64,000 nt of DNA from CAYRAV01 sp964422365 (GCA_964422365.1 CAYRAV010000007.1:1-64000), one strand, 5' to 3'; shown: positions 1-9,239, numbered from the stretch's first letter. Notes: a model not told the origin generated them from the letters alone. Numbers and translations are program-made.

Positions 1-1639
1 TTATACATCCCGTTCCCGTTTTTCCATACAGATTGGCATTTCCAGAAGAAGAAAGATAGATAGAATTTTTGACTGCATCTACATTTTCCAGAGCAAATCC
101 AAAGCTGTTGTCATATAATTCTCTTAGGAGTCTGACCTGCTCAACAGGAGAAATCTTTAAAGAGGATTCCATCCAGTAGGAGGAAAAGTCCCCACAAATG
201 TTCTCATTGCCATATCCGATTTTGTGAATATAATGCTTTATGTCAGATGTTCCAAGCTGCTCATCTATTGTCTGAAAATACCAGTTAACAGAATTTTTCA
301 TGGCAGAATACAGGTCCTGATTATCATTCCATGTATCAAATGGATATTTTTCTTTGTTCCATTCCATAAAAGAATTGTCTGGTGTAATCACATCTTCCTC
401 CAGTCCAAACAAGGCATTATATATTTTATAAGTAGAGTTTGGTGATGTTCTTAAAATGGCATGTTCCATGTCATATATGCTCCATGTATCATTTTCTGTG
501 TCATATAACACAAAACTTCCATCATATCCATTAAAGTATGAAGATAAATCCAGAATAGAAATAGTTTCTGCATGAGTTTTCCACTGATAATGGTTTGTGT
601 CCAGTGCATAGGTGGATAATATTGGAGCAGTTCCCAAAAGAAGAACAGACATAAGCATAAAGACTGTAATGCCTTTCAATTTTTTCGTAAATGGCTGCTT
701 TTTATAAGAGGCTATATTGATTACACGCCGCTTCATCTGTTTCATGCTCCCGCTGATTCCGGAAATAAAAGGAAATGCCATATGTGATACTTTTTCGGCA
801 AAGTTAATCAGTGTATTTCCATAATCTTTATATTCGGTTTCTTTTAGCATTTTTAGAACAGAAATATCACAGGCAGCTTCTCTGTCACTACGCATTTCAC
901 TTAGTGCATACCAGACAGCAGGATTGAACCAATAGCATACTCCAACAATATTCATCACATAATTTGCAAAAGCATCCTTATGTTTATAATGCTGCAGTTC
1001 ATGCAATAATATGTATCGCATATCCACAGCATGATAGTCTGATATCAAATGGATTGGGAGATAAATACATGGTTTCAGAAATCCTACACTAATGGGGGAT
1101 TTCAAAAATGCTGTGCTGTAGATAGAGTTCTCTTTTTTGATACCCATCTCATCAAGACAAGAATGGTACAGTCTGCGAATCTCCTTATTTTGCAGGGGCA
1201 ATGCAGAAGCTTTTAAAGTATGTAAATAAAACATTGATTTTGCCATCAGAACAAGCATAAGCAAAATGCCGGCAATCCATATGCTGCATAAAATCATTCC
1301 AATAGAAGATGGCAGTTCCTTACCAACAGACAGAGCAAAATCATTCATCCAGTCTGCAGAAGAAGATGGAGTATAGGAAACTATCCTATCATCAATGCTT
1401 CTGATATTTGGCATGGATCTGATTTTCAATGATTCAAGCCATGAGAAAAGTTGAGGAAATCCTGTTAGCTGAACAGGTATAAATGGAACTGCCAGCATCC
1501 CAAGCAGCAGAAACCATAAAGAATACTGCATACGGCTGGTTAAAAGTTTCCGGAATATCCGTTTGAATACAATAAGGATTCCGATGATAATGCTGATACA
1601 AAGATTGCAGAATAGAAAATGAATCATAAAGTCCGCCAC
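1..1639 (-). CDS. blaR1: BlaR1-type antirepressor/sensor, C-terminus cut by window edge
   Basis: Membrane beta-lactam sensor with an M56 zinc-protease domain. On binding a beta-lactam, this family triggers inactivation of the BlaI repressor. I translated it by hand from a GTG at 1639, which has GGAGG 8 nt upstream and lies 1 nt after the blaI stop; an ATG at 1627 is an alternative start. Visible marks: N-terminal membrane segments; HELQH zinc motif near residues 213-217; and a C-terminal penicillin-binding sensor with STYK at 402-405 (SxxK), YGN at 476-478 and KTG at 540-542, the class D beta-lactamase-like triad. The frame is open to base 2, so only the last part of the sensor is missing. 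It is co-transcribed with blaI. The regulated target, such as a beta-lactamase, is not in the window. Confidence 0.9.
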   Translation of the reverse strand, partial: MADFMIHFLFCNLCISIIIGILIVFKRIFRKLLTSRMQYSLWFLLLGMLAVPFIPVQLTGFPQLFSWLESLKIRSMPNIRSIDDRIVSYTPSSSADWMNDFALSVGKELPSSIGMILCSIWIAGILLMLVLMAKSMFYLHTLKASALPLQNKEIRRLYHSCLDEMGIKKENSIYSTAFLKSPISVGFLKPCIYLPIHLISDYHAVDMRYILLHELQHYKHKDAFANYVMNIVGVCYWFNPAVWYALSEMRSDREAACDISVLKMLKETEYKDYGNTLINFAEKVSHMAFPFISGISGSMKQMKRRVINIASYKKQPFTKKLKGITVFMLMSVLLLGTAPILSTYALDTNHYQWKTHAETISILDLSSYFNGYDGSFVLYDTENDTWSIYDMEHAILRTSPNSTYKIYNALFGLEEDVITPDNSFMEWNKEKYPFDTWNDNQDLYSAMKNSVNWYFQTIDEQLGTSDIKHYIHKIGYGNENICGDFSSYWMESSLKISPVEQVRLLRELYDNSFGFALENVDAVKNSIYLSSSGNANLYGKTGTGCI

Positions 1640-1640
1640 A

Positions 1641-2027
1641 TCATTTTCCTCCTTTTTCGGGTTTTCCAGAGAGAAGATCACGAAGAGTATCTAGTTCTGT
1701 TTCAGACAGCTTATCACTTTCGATATACGCAGACACCATAGCAGTGATATCTCCATCATAATAGCGTTTCAGAAAAGAGCTGCTTTTCTGTCCGATATAT
1801 TCACTTTCTTTTACTATTGGTGTGTAGACAAATACTCTGCTTTGTTTTTCATAGCTAAGTGCACCTTTTGTAACAAGGCGTTTAATCAAAGTTTGTATCG
1901 TCTTTGGACTCCATGTTGTAGTTTTGCTTAAATGTTCTATTATTTCATTTGTGTTGATTGGTGCATGTTTCCAAACAACTTTCATAATTTCATATTCTGA
2001 TTCTGAAATCTGTGGTAAAATATTCAT
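1641..2027 (-). CDS. blaI: BlaI/MecI-family transcriptional repressor
   Basis: A 128-residue winged-helix repressor, the usual family length. The N-terminal wHTH starts with a recognisable ISESEYEIMKVVWKHAP stretch, followed by the region around TWSPKTIQTLIKRLVTKGAL. The C-terminal dimerisation helix contains the site normally cut after BlaR1 activation. The start ATG at 2027 follows AGGAGG with 6 nt spacing. It is first in an operon with the BlaR1 gene and is probably autoregulated through the TTACA-N2-TGTAA dyad at 2046-2057, which overlaps the likely transcription start. Confidence 0.93.
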   Translation of the reverse strand: MNILPQISESEYEIMKVVWKHAPINTNEIIEHLSKTTTWSPKTIQTLIKRLVTKGALSYEKQSRVFVYTPIVKESEYIGQKSSSFLKRYYDGDITAMVSAYIESDKLSETELDTLRDLLSGKPEKGGK

Positions 2028-2045
2028 ATAGTTCCTCCTAAAATC

Positions 2046-2093
2046 TTACATGTGTAATAAATATAGTATAGATGATGTTTGCCCAAATGTCAA
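2046..2093 (-). promoter_or_regulatory. blaI promoter with BlaI operator
   Basis: On the minus strand: -35 TTGACA (2088-2093), 17-nt spacer, -10 TATACT (2065-2070). The dyad TTACA-N2-TGTAA lies at 2046-2057, just downstream of the -10. TACA/TGTA dyads are the known BlaI/MecI operator core, so bound BlaI should block initiation of its own operon. Confidence 0.85.
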
Positions 2094-2283
2094 TTTGGTA
2101 TAATGGTCATATTAGAATGTATTCCTATGTCTTAGGACATCAGCTTTTTTGTAAACTATGAGGGTACTGCAGCAAGCATTTCCACCCACAATGAAGATTT
2201 CCTATGATTCCCCATTATTGTATAAAAGCAGGCTGAATTTTCACATAATTTATGCAATTTTTTGGCATATTGACGAATGGCAG

Positions 2284-2304
2284 GCAATTTTCAAACCGCT
2301 CTAG
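2284..2304. repeat. MITE-A solo end
   Basis: GCAATTTTCAAACCGCTCTAG matches the A-end terminus of MITE-A with one change. No partner end is visible upstream. It directly abuts a truncated reading frame (2302-2439). Confidence 0.6.
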
Positions 2305-2439
2305 TACTTTGACCGAAATCTGACCGAAGATGCAGAAGAAGAAAATCATTACTGGAATGGCGAATATGGATACGTCATTGAGGCTGAGAATACGGAAAAT
2401 GGAACAAATTATATCTATATGTATCAGTATACACCATAA
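2302..2439 (+). pseudogene. C-terminal gene fragment truncated at a MITE-A end
   Basis: An open frame begins at the CTAG of the MITE-A end and runs to TAA at 2437-2439. It encodes an acidic tail (fragments TEDAEEENHYWNGEYGYVIEAE and NYIYMYQYTP). It has no start codon or ribosome site, so it reads as the 3' remnant of a lost gene. Family not recognised. Confidence 0.45.
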
Positions 2440-2671
2440 AACAAAAGACATTTTGAATGGATAAAGTACAATTGGATAATAGAAGAAACTTGTGGTATAA
2501 TGGATAACAGGTAAAACAGAGAAGACAGAAAGAAGGACTGATTGCCACAAGGCTGGAACGGTGGTGATAAATGTGAATTCAAAGAAATATATTGAAACTC
2601 ATATTTGGAGTGATGAAGCGATTAAAACTATTTGTAAGAATTATAAAAGGAAATGGTGAGATAGATTCAAT

Positions 2672-3433
2672 GTGATACTGCACTGGATTAATCAAAGAAT
2701 GAAAAGTAAGGTGGGATTATCTTTGGAGAAAAAAACAGCAGCATACATAAAATATAGTTTCAACAAACAACATTTTTTTATCGTAGCAGCAATTCTGCTT
2801 GTAGTATATTTATTGGCAATGGGAGTTGTCTGGATTGGGAAAATAACAAGTGTAGCAGAGTTGGAATATTTTACAGGCACTTCTGAATACGAAGGAAAAT
2901 ATATAGAAGGTAATATTTCATGTAGAACAAAAGTGCTGCCTGCTATGGCAGATGGATATGAAAAGGAGGGGTGGTATTATTTTATGGTCCCTTATGGAGA
3001 GGGAGAAAAGTATATTCTGGTTTATGCAGATGAAAAACAATATGAAACATTCAAAAATCTTCCAGAAATCAATCCGTTAGAGGAAGAGAAACCAGAAAAT
3101 GGAATGATGATATCCTTAACAGGGAAAATTGAAAAATTATCTTCTCCGGTTTATGCGGATTTGGAGGAAATGCTGGGGATTGGGGATGGAAACGGAAGTG
3201 TGTCAGATGGCAAGGAGAAAACATACGAAGAAATGACAGAACAAGACTTAGTGTGGGAGCAGAAAATGGAGGAGATGGCATCTATAGAAGTAGCAATAAA
3301 GGTGATGGATTACAGAAAAGAGCAAATGGGAAAATTTTGGGTGGTAACTTTTTTATGGCTGGCTGTTGGGCTGGGGATAATATATAGGGAAAGAGCATGG
3401 ATTTGGGAAAAAGAAAGTGTGGAAGTGCAATAA
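2672..3433 (+). CDS. Uncharacterised two-TM membrane protein
   Basis: 253 residues from a GTG; an in-frame ATG at 2699 is also possible, as no strong ribosome site decides. A TM helix lies near residues 36-58. A long extracytoplasmic region follows, including GTSEYEGKYIEGNISCRTKV, and a second TM helix near 222-240 precedes a short basic tail. No known family recognised. A close paralogue at 9633-9970 has an internal deletion, so the gene has duplicated locally. It ends 4 nt before a MITE-A terminus. A short reading frame upstream (about 2572-2658) has no recognisable product. Confidence 0.7.
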   Translation: MILHWINQRMKSKVGLSLEKKTAAYIKYSFNKQHFFIVAAILLVVYLLAMGVVWIGKITSVAELEYFTGTSEYEGKYIEGNISCRTKVLPAMADGYEKEGWYYFMVPYGEGEKYILVYADEKQYETFKNLPEINPLEEEKPENGMMISLTGKIEKLSSPVYADLEEMLGIGDGNGSVSDGKEKTYEEMTEQDLVWEQKMEEMASIEVAIKVMDYRKEQMGKFWVVTFLWLAVGLGIIYRERAWIWEKESVEVQ

Positions 3434-3437
3434 CAGG

Positions 3438-3462
3438 CAATGAATTTTAAAACACGCTCTAG
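3438..3462. repeat. MITE-A solo B-type end
   Basis: CAATGAATTTTAAAACACGCTCTAG starts 4 nt after the preceding stop codon. Only one terminus is present. Confidence 0.6.
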
Positions 3463-3544
3463 CACTATGAGCAGGCGGAAGATATTTGAAGTGATTGTGT
3501 ACGTTTCATCCTTATTTATGTATAGAAACAATTAGGTTAATATG

Positions 3545-3592
3545 AAAAAACTGTCATGTAAGTATTTCGGTATATTATATGACAGTTTTTTT
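3545..3592 (+). terminator. Intrinsic terminator
   Basis: AAAAAACTGTCAT (3545-3557) pairs with ATGACAGTTTTTTT (3579-3592). The stem carries T- and A-runs at its ends, so it may act in both directions. It is downstream of the 2672-3433 gene. Confidence 0.75.
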
Positions 3593-3611
3593 GTAGTAAT
3601 AATCTTTCTAC

Positions 3612-3634
3612 ATCTCATAAAATGTAACCATTTA
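3612..3634. repeat. Family-2 repeat end (fragment)
   Basis: ATGTAACCATTTAGCCATGCC matches the family-2 terminus seen at 57065 and 59827. Opposite end not found. A weak MITE-A-like scrap (TTTCAAACATGGTTTAG) follows at about 3667-3683. Confidence 0.45.
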
Positions 3635-3769
3635 GCCATGCCATTTATACATTATAACAAACAACTTTCAAACATGGTTTAGAGTATATTTGAAAATATT
3701 ATGAAACAGGAATTTTATAAAAAAGTAATTTTAGCCCTATACAGTTAAGATTTTCAATAGAAATTAGTA

Positions 3770-3831
3770 TTGACAATTCTCGATGAAACAAATATAATAA
3801 TGATATCAAAATGATATCATTATTATATTTG
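3770..3831 (+). promoter_or_regulatory. Promoter with perfect 20-bp palindrome over the -10
   Basis: TTGACA (3770-3775), 17-nt spacer, TATAAT (3793-3798). The -10 sits inside a perfect inverted repeat with 20-nt arms at 3789-3808 and 3812-3831 and a 3-nt centre (inner arms TGATATCA). It lies just upstream of the SPFH gene. A repressor bound here would cover the -10; the ribbon-helix-helix protein encoded at 5045-5317 is the obvious candidate (inference). Confidence 0.8.
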
Positions 3832-3840
3832 AAAGGATGA

Positions 3841-4851
3841 ATGGTTATGAACGAAGGAAAAGAGTTAAGAGAAAAAGAGCTTAAAAAATGCAATGGAGGG
3901 ATTATGCTGATGGCTGTCATATTAGAATTTTTATTGTCATGTGCTGTGATGGCAGGTTCTGTTTATGAGTTTACTGTGGCAGAATCTGAGTTTGCAGGTG
4001 GACTGATGTTGTTGATTAGTTTTGTTGGTTTGATTGTGTTTTTTATTATGTGTTTTGGATTTCATATATTGAATCCGAATGAAGCAATGGTATTTACTTT
4101 GTTTGGCGGATATTATGGAACAATAAAAAAAGCAGGTTTTTATTTTCTAAATCCTTTTGCAAGACCAATCAGACCAACAAACATGCAGGAGCAGAGAGCA
4201 ATAGAGACAAATATCAATGGAAACCAACAGGGTATGTCAGTTGCAGCTGCAAATGTGAGAAGGAAAATTTCTACAAAAACAATGACACTGAACAATCAGA
4301 AACAAAAAGTAAATGATGTATTAGGAAATCCTATTATTATTGGTTCAATCGTAATATGGAAGGTAGCTGACCCAACAAAAGCGGTATTTAATGTAGAAGA
4401 CTATGAAAACTTTTTATCCATTCAATGTGATTCTACTATTAGAAACATTACAAGGTTATATCCTTATGATACAATGGAAGAAGACAGCGACGAGAAAACA
4501 TTGCGCGGAAGCAGTAAAGAAATTGCAGACAGTATGCGGGAGGAGTTACAGAAAAAAGTGGAAACAGCAGGACTTGAGATACAGGAAGTGCGTATTACAC
4601 ATTTATCCTATGCAGAGGAAATTGCAGCTGCAATGTTGCAAAGACAACAGGCAGTTGCAGTGATTGCAGCAAGACAAAAAATTGTAGAAGGTGCAGTCAG
4701 CATGGTAGAAATGGCAATTAACCAGTTAAATGAAGAAGAAATAGTTGTGTTAGATGAAGAAAGAAAAGCGGCAATGGTAAGTAACCTGCTTGTTGTATTG
4801 TGTGGAAATAAGGATGCTCAGCCGATTGTAAATAGTGGTTCAATTTATTAG
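3841..4851 (+). CDS. SPFH (stomatin/prohibitin/flotillin-type) membrane protein
   Basis: 336 residues from ATG 3841; ATG 3847 is better spaced from AAAGGA and may be the true start. Two TM helices (about 18-40 and 57-79) are followed by the SPFH/band-7 domain beginning [20 protein letters not shown]. The rest is an alpha-helical coiled segment rich in [24 protein letters not shown] proteins form membrane-associated oligomeric scaffolds in microdomains; the specific role here is unknown. It has its own palindromic promoter, and an Arc-like DNA-binding protein follows after 193 bp. Such SPFH/Arc pairs recur in Clostridia as far as I recall. Confidence 0.88.
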   Translation: MVMNEGKELREKELKKCNGGIMLMAVILEFLLSCAVMAGSVYEFTVAESEFAGGLMLLISFVGLIVFFIMCFGFHILNPNEAMVFTLFGGYYGTIKKAGFYFLNPFARPIRPTNMQEQRAIETNINGNQQGMSVAAANVRRKISTKTMTLNNQKQKVNDVLGNPIIIGSIVIWKVADPTKAVFNVEDYENFLSIQCDSTIRNITRLYPYDTMEEDSDEKTLRGSSKEIADSMREELQKKVETAGLEIQEVRITHLSYAEEIAAAMLQRQQAVAVIAARQKIVEGAVSMVEMAINQLNEEEIVVLDEERKAAMVSNLLVVLCGNKDAQPIVNSGSIY

Positions 4852-5044
4852 ATTTTGGCAATCGTTTAGCAAAACAATAATTTTTCGTTATTTTTTATAT
4901 TCCATAAAATATATCCATACAAATATGTTACAATGGATGTAGTTTGTACTGAAAATGAGGTGTGAATGACATGGACGGACTGTTGATGGTACAGAGTTAG
5001 GAGATAATTTGATATAGCAATGATATGGCGGAGGGAAGTGTACC

Positions 5045-5317
5045 GTGGAAAAACAAAAAAAATCAGAAGACACAATAGAAGAAAAGGAAAGGAAATTAAA
5101 GGAACGTTTAGAACAAATTCATTCCATGGAACAAGAATTGTTACAAAAAGAAAAAAAAATAAAAGAGAAGGAAAAAGCGAAAAAGCAAGTCTTGTTAAGA
5201 CTGGCACCTTCTCTCTGGAATGAACTTGCAGCATGGGCAGAACAGGATTTTCGTTCTATTAATGGACAGATTGAATATCTGCTTACAGAGGCAGTAAGGA
5301 ATAAGAAGAAAAGGTGA
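5045..5317 (+). CDS. Arc/CopG-like ribbon-helix-helix protein with coiled-coil N-terminus
   Basis: 90 residues from a GTG preceded by GGAGGGAA. Residues 1-50 are strongly charged and coiled-coil-like (repeated Lys/Glu). The C-terminal 40 residues, starting LLRLAPSLWNELAAWAEQDF and continuing through SINGQIEYLLTEAVR, match the Arc-type ribbon-helix-helix pattern of a beta strand then two helices. A role in binding the palindrome upstream of the SPFH gene is inference from proximity and from the preference of this fold for short inverted repeats. Confidence 0.72.
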   Translation: MEKQKKSEDTIEEKERKLKERLEQIHSMEQELLQKEKKIKEKEKAKKQVLLRLAPSLWNELAAWAEQDFRSINGQIEYLLTEAVRNKKKR

Positions 5318-5396
5318 GCAGATTGGCAATGCTGATTGTGCCATGTGTTTTATAGATTGTAATTTATAGTGTTATAGAAAACATGATATTATTTCC

Positions 5397-5420
5397 GCAA
5401 TAAATTTTCAAACATGTTCA
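5397..5420. repeat. Degenerate MITE-A end
   Basis: GCAATAAATTTTCAAACATGTTC resembles the B-type terminus with several changes. Confidence 0.4.
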
Positions 5421-5504
5421 CGAAGATTTCCAGATGGGTAAGAATCACTGTGTTGACAGTGGCTATTGAAAATGGCAGGTTAATTGTAAGAATATAACTG
5501 TGTA

Positions 5505-5533
5505 TTGCCATTGTGTGTACGTATTGATATAAT
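5505..5533 (+). promoter_or_regulatory. Promoter of the CMD-family gene
   Basis: TTGCCA (5505-5510), 17-nt spacer, TATAAT (5528-5533), 44 nt before the start codon. Confidence 0.65.
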
Positions 5534-5576
5534 AAAGTTATTAAAAAACACAAAGATTTGTAAAGGAGAAAGACAA

Positions 5577-6341
5577 ATGGCAATTACAGAGTTTTCAAAA
5601 AAATATTGTGAAAAAATGTTTCCGGGATATGTATCTGAATTTTCAGAAACAGATTTTGAGTTTATGGAATATTTTGGTAACTTTGCATTTGATGAAGTGG
5701 TAAATCAGGACGATTTAGATGACAGAACAAGAATGATGGCAATTCTTGCAGCACTTCTTGGATGTCAGGGAATGGATGCATTTAAGGTAATGCTGCCTGG
5801 GGCATTGGAGTTTGGAGTTACTCCGGTAGAAGTAAAGGAAATTGTGTATCAGGCAGTGGCTTATTTAGGAATCGGAAGAGTATTGCCATTTTTACATGTA
5901 GTGAATGATGTATTGACAGCAAGAGGGATTCAGCTTCCATTAGAAGGACAGGCAGCTACAACAACAGAGAACCGTTTAGAAAAAGGAATTCAGGCACAGG
6001 TAGATATTTTTGGTGAGAGCATGAAAGAGTTTTACAAAACAGGTCCTGAGGAATCCGTACATATTAACCGTTGGCTTGCAGGGAATTGTTTTGGTGACTA
6101 TTATACAAGAACAGGGCTGGATTATAAGCAACGTGAAATGATTACGTTTTGTTTTCTGTCAGCCCAGGGAGGATGTGAACCACAACTTACTTCTCATGCA
6201 GCGGCAAATATGAAAATCGGAAATGATAAGAACTTTTTAATAAAGATTATTTCACAGTGTATACCATACATTGGTTATCCAAGAAGTCTGAATGCACTTC
6301 GCTGTGTGAACGAAGCAGCAGTTTCTGATGTAACAAAATAG
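5577..6341 (+). CDS. Carboxymuconolactone decarboxylase (AhpD-like) family protein
   Basis: 254 residues from ATG 5577, chosen because AAAGGAGA lies 7 nt upstream; the frame extends further 5' without a ribosome site. Two CMD modules are visible. The first (about 55-125) contains LLGCQGMDAFKVMLPGALEF; the second (about 185-245) contains SAQGGCEPQLTSHAAANM. Each keeps a Cys, and the second keeps the downstream His typical of AhpD-like redox or decarboxylase sites. Two-module CMD proteins are often small oxidoreductases of unknown substrate; no substrate is assigned. Monocistronic, followed by a terminator at 6610. Confidence 0.85.
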   Translation: MAITEFSKKYCEKMFPGYVSEFSETDFEFMEYFGNFAFDEVVNQDDLDDRTRMMAILAALLGCQGMDAFKVMLPGALEFGVTPVEVKEIVYQAVAYLGIGRVLPFLHVVNDVLTARGIQLPLEGQAATTTENRLEKGIQAQVDIFGESMKEFYKTGPEESVHINRWLAGNCFGDYYTRTGLDYKQREMITFCFLSAQGGCEPQLTSHAAANMKIGNDKNFLIKIISQCIPYIGYPRSLNALRCVNEAAVSDVTK

Positions 6342-6453
6342 AAGAAAGAGCAGTAAATGTTCATAACACAAACTTGGAAAGGGGAGGTTATGAAAGGTAA
6401 CCAGTTCAGGAAATAGCAGATAAGGATTTTAAGGGATTGATGAAACGGTATAT
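6342..6453. other. Intergenic stretch, possible decayed coding remnant
   Basis: No open gene. A ribosome site (GGGGAGG) and an ATG followed by an early stop are visible, and the sequence is cut by a partial MITE-A copy. Confidence 0.3.
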
Positions 6454-6533
6454 GCAGCCTCATGAATTTGGAACAAATCCCCCACAAATTGTGACATACA
6501 TCTTGTAACAAGCAATTTTAAAACATACTCTAG
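6454..6533 (-). repeat. MITE-A partial copy (A end plus half of central palindrome)
   Basis: Contains CATGAATTTGGAACAAATCC, then CACAAATTGTGAC, then a terminus ending TACTCTAG. The B half is missing. Confidence 0.7.
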
Positions 6534-6609
6534 AACAAACAGAACAGAGTATGGCTAATAGACTTGTAAAACAATGAATCCTTTTTGGTATAGATTCAAT
6601 AACAAATCG

Positions 6610-6664
6610 AAACTTCTCTGATTCCTGCTTTTATGGCATGATAGGAAACAGAGAAGTTTTTATT
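6610..6664 (+). terminator. Intrinsic terminator
   Basis: AAACTTCTCTG (6610-6620) pairs with CAGAGAAGTTT (6649-6659), followed by a T-rich tract. Confidence 0.75.
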
Positions 6665-6741
6665 TCTGTGAGTGCCAACCAGATTGCGTTTGAAAATTAT
6701 TTGTATTTCTATATTAATTCGCAGTAATAGGAAGATAAATT

Positions 6742-8115
6742 TTAGTATCCTTCACTAATAAATTTCCATTCTGCATCTGCATCTTTTCTAGCAAAAGTAA
6801 TATGGCGGTATAAATCTCCACTCTCATGTTCTGTCTGTACTTCAAAAATTAATATATTTCCCGGACTATATTCTGTATGATATCGATAGGCAGAATGATT
6901 ATTATCTGCTACCCTGAAAGTGACAAGCGGATATGGAAAGTTGTTTTTATAATACTGTTTTAACAGCCGCTCCAATTCATCCATTGTTTCATCCGATATT
7001 TTTTCTTTATAATTTGTTTCATGAGATGCTTTTATATCATTTTGTTTGGTATTTTCTGCATTGTTTTCCTCTGTTTCTTTTTCTGTTTCCTCTTTGGCTG
7101 TCTTTTCCTGATTTTCTGTATTATTGGTATTTTCTTCTGTGGTGACATAGGAAATATTACCATTTTCCCTTTCCATCAGTTCAACTGCACCTATTCCTTC
7201 TTCTTCATACGCACATACAATATAATGTTCATTAAAATCTCTTGGGACAGAATTTGCATTAGCTATTTTATCCACATGGTTTTGTGAAAAATGATAGAGG
7301 AAGACTTCCAGCAAGCCATATTGATCCAATGTACAAATCAACAGTTCCTCTGGTTGTAGAATGATGCGGTAAATATTATCATTTTCATATAAAATTTCTG
7401 ATTTATCACTATCAAAATCCTGTTTTGCATAAATTTTACCGTCTTTATAATAAATTATTGTTCCATCATTCAAAAAGCCCTGAATCTCATACTCTGCGTT
7501 ATCATGGCTTTGTACGATTCCCTCTGCCATATTGCATATGAGTAATTGATCTTCCATATTTGATATTACACCTGCATTTCCACAGTAATGATATAAATAG
7601 TAAGGGTTGATATTATCTGCTATTTTTTTACTATTGTTCTTTTCTAAATCTAGTGCATATAAAGAAAAGATATCTGATTCTGTTTCTTGAATATAATACA
7701 AAATATCATTTATTATTAATGCATCAGAAATACTATGTGAATTATTCTCTACTATAATTTCTTTTCCACCATTTTCTAAATTCATTTCCACAATATTATA
7801 ATCAATATCAATAAAAATAACACAATTGCCATATACATTTGCACAGCCATAGTAAGAATCTGATAGTAACACCCCTTGTGAAACATTATCAGTATCTAAT
7901 TTTTTGAGATAAAGTCCGGAAAACTTATTTTCTTCATTTTTTTTCACATTATCTTTATATAATAGCAGATCGCTGGTCAAAGTATATTGATAGGAATGTG
8001 GTGTTTTGCCTAATTGGTAACTTTTCTTTGTATTACTATATTTTAGGAAAAAAACACCTGCACCTGCAGATATTATAATAATGATTAACAATACATATAT
8101 TTTCCATTTTTTCAT
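6742..8115 (-). CDS. Membrane-anchored extracellular protein, propeller-like repeats
   Basis: 457 residues from ATG 8115, preceded by AAGGAAAG; upstream codons lack a ribosome site. One N-terminal TM anchor (about 4-24) precedes an extracytoplasmic region of repeated short strand motifs such as NVYGNCVIFIDIDYN and NIYRIILQPEELLICTLDQYG, reminiscent of DUF5050-type propellers. A linker rich in Glu/Asn/Thr (about 325-370) leads to a C-terminal domain of about 85 residues beginning near DETMDELERLLKQYYKN. Function unknown. It may be co-directional with the 8354-8989 gene, but 238 bp separates them. Confidence 0.7.
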   Translation of the reverse strand: MKKWKIYVLLIIIIISAGAGVFFLKYSNTKKSYQLGKTPHSYQYTLTSDLLLYKDNVKKNEENKFSGLYLKKLDTDNVSQGVLLSDSYYGCANVYGNCVIFIDIDYNIVEMNLENGGKEIIVENNSHSISDALIINDILYYIQETESDIFSLYALDLEKNNSKKIADNINPYYLYHYCGNAGVISNMEDQLLICNMAEGIVQSHDNAEYEIQGFLNDGTIIYYKDGKIYAKQDFDSDKSEILYENDNIYRIILQPEELLICTLDQYGLLEVFLYHFSQNHVDKIANANSVPRDFNEHYIVCAYEEEGIGAVELMERENGNISYVTTEENTNNTENQEKTAKEETEKETEENNAENTKQNDIKASHETNYKEKISDETMDELERLLKQYYKNNFPYPLVTFRVADNNHSAYRYHTEYSPGNILIFEVQTEHESGDLYRHITFARKDADAEWKFISEGY

Positions 8116-8353
8116 TATATTACTTTCCTTATATATAAGTGGAGTGCCAGATTTGCTTTCATTAATACAAATAATTGACACTCCATTATACAAAACTGCT
8201 ATTTAACTTTTATCCTGAAAAAGAAGTTGATTTAAAACGAAGTAACCGCATTTTACATGAACTTACACCAAAATTTGTAATTAATTCAGATAAATTATGG
8301 TCTCTATGTTCATTCTGGTGTTGTGCTGCTGTAACTTTTTATAGTCAGAAACT

Positions 8354-8989
8354 TTATACTTCATCTGGTGTTTCTAACAGAGTGTCAGCATTCTTCTGTA
8401 TTTCCTCAAAATAATCATCTACAGTATTATATCCATCCACTGCATTTCGTGCAGTTTGATTAGTTAAGACATTCTTTACTTTCTGTATTTCGATATCTGT
8501 ATTATCAATATCAGTTACTCTATAATCGCTGCCCAATGGTTCTAATGTTACACGATAGAGAGTGCCGCATGTAGTTTGCTCTTCTTCTCCATCATTACCA
8601 TATGAAAACTTATATGTCACATATGATACTACTTCCAAACTATCATTCTTCTCAGAAATATCATCGATTATAACCTCTTGAACATCAACAGTATGAATTC
8701 CACCCAGCAATTTGTGATATGTTTCTCTGGTACTCACTAAGTTTTTTGCGATAATATAGCCATTTATACTTGAAAAATCATCACTACTATAATTGGCTTC
8801 ACTATCTTCTAATAATGTATCAAGAAAATTATCAAAATAATGTTCCAGTGTTTTCTGTATCGATTCTTTACAACTCTTATCTTCTGTTGTGTGGATATTT
8901 ATTTTTGATATGCACACTGTTCCCATTAATAGAGCCAGCAATATGGGGATACTTTTTCTTATTACAATATAATTTAAGATCTTCTTCAT
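8354..8989 (-). CDS. Secreted or membrane-anchored protein, uncharacterised
   Basis: 211 residues from ATG 8989, chosen for AAGGAGG 8 nt upstream; in-frame starts at 8995 and 9010 sit too close to or before that site. An N-terminal hydrophobic segment (about 8-28) could be a signal anchor. The mature part starts with a helix (SCKESIQKTLEHYFDNFLDT) and continues with strands, resembling NTF2-like or amidase-associated N-domains of Clostridia; this is only a resemblance. No catalytic motif recognised. Confidence 0.65.
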   Translation of the reverse strand: MKKILNYIVIRKSIPILLALLMGTVCISKINIHTTEDKSCKESIQKTLEHYFDNFLDTLLEDSEANYSSDDFSSINGYIIAKNLVSTRETYHKLLGGIHTVDVQEVIIDDISEKNDSLEVVSYVTYKFSYGNDGEEEQTTCGTLYRVTLEPLGSDYRVTDIDNTDIEIQKVKNVLTNQTARNAVDGYNTVDDYFEEIQKNADTLLETPDEV

Positions 8990-9115
8990 TTTCATAACCT
9001 CCTTTTCCATTTTGGTAGTGTCAAGTTTAATATCTCTAAAATCGCCTCACTCCAGTAAAATTAAAGGTTCAAGTCTCTGGATGACTTTCCCTCTTAGTGA
9101 CTGGTTATTTTGCTT

Positions 9116-9149
9116 TCAAATCCCTGTCAATCCTAGGATTGGCAGGGAT
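9116..9149. repeat. Strong hairpin without U-tract
   Basis: AAATCCCTGTCAATCC (9116-9131) pairs with GGATTGGCAGGGATTT (9134-9149), allowing one G-T pair. No T-run follows on either strand, so a terminator role is uncertain. Confidence 0.5.
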
Positions 9150-9239
9150 TTGTGAAGCATAAATATAATGGAATTTAAGAGGCAGAAAGAGGGCAGGTTT
9201 TCATCAATCGTTTGACATTATCTTTATTTTCTGATTTTG

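Noticed and set aside
2215..2550. Minus-strand reading frame of 111 codons
   Set aside because: No ribosome site, hydrophobic antisense composition, and it overlaps a better-supported gene fragment on the plus strand.
4403..4663. Second reading frame inside the SPFH gene
   Set aside because: Out-of-frame shadow with atypical composition and no ribosome site.
8175..8414. Plus-strand reading frame of 79 codons
   Set aside because: Partly protein-like text (FYPEKEVDLKRSNRILHELT) but no ribosome site, overlaps the ends of two minus-strand genes and matches no family by eye.
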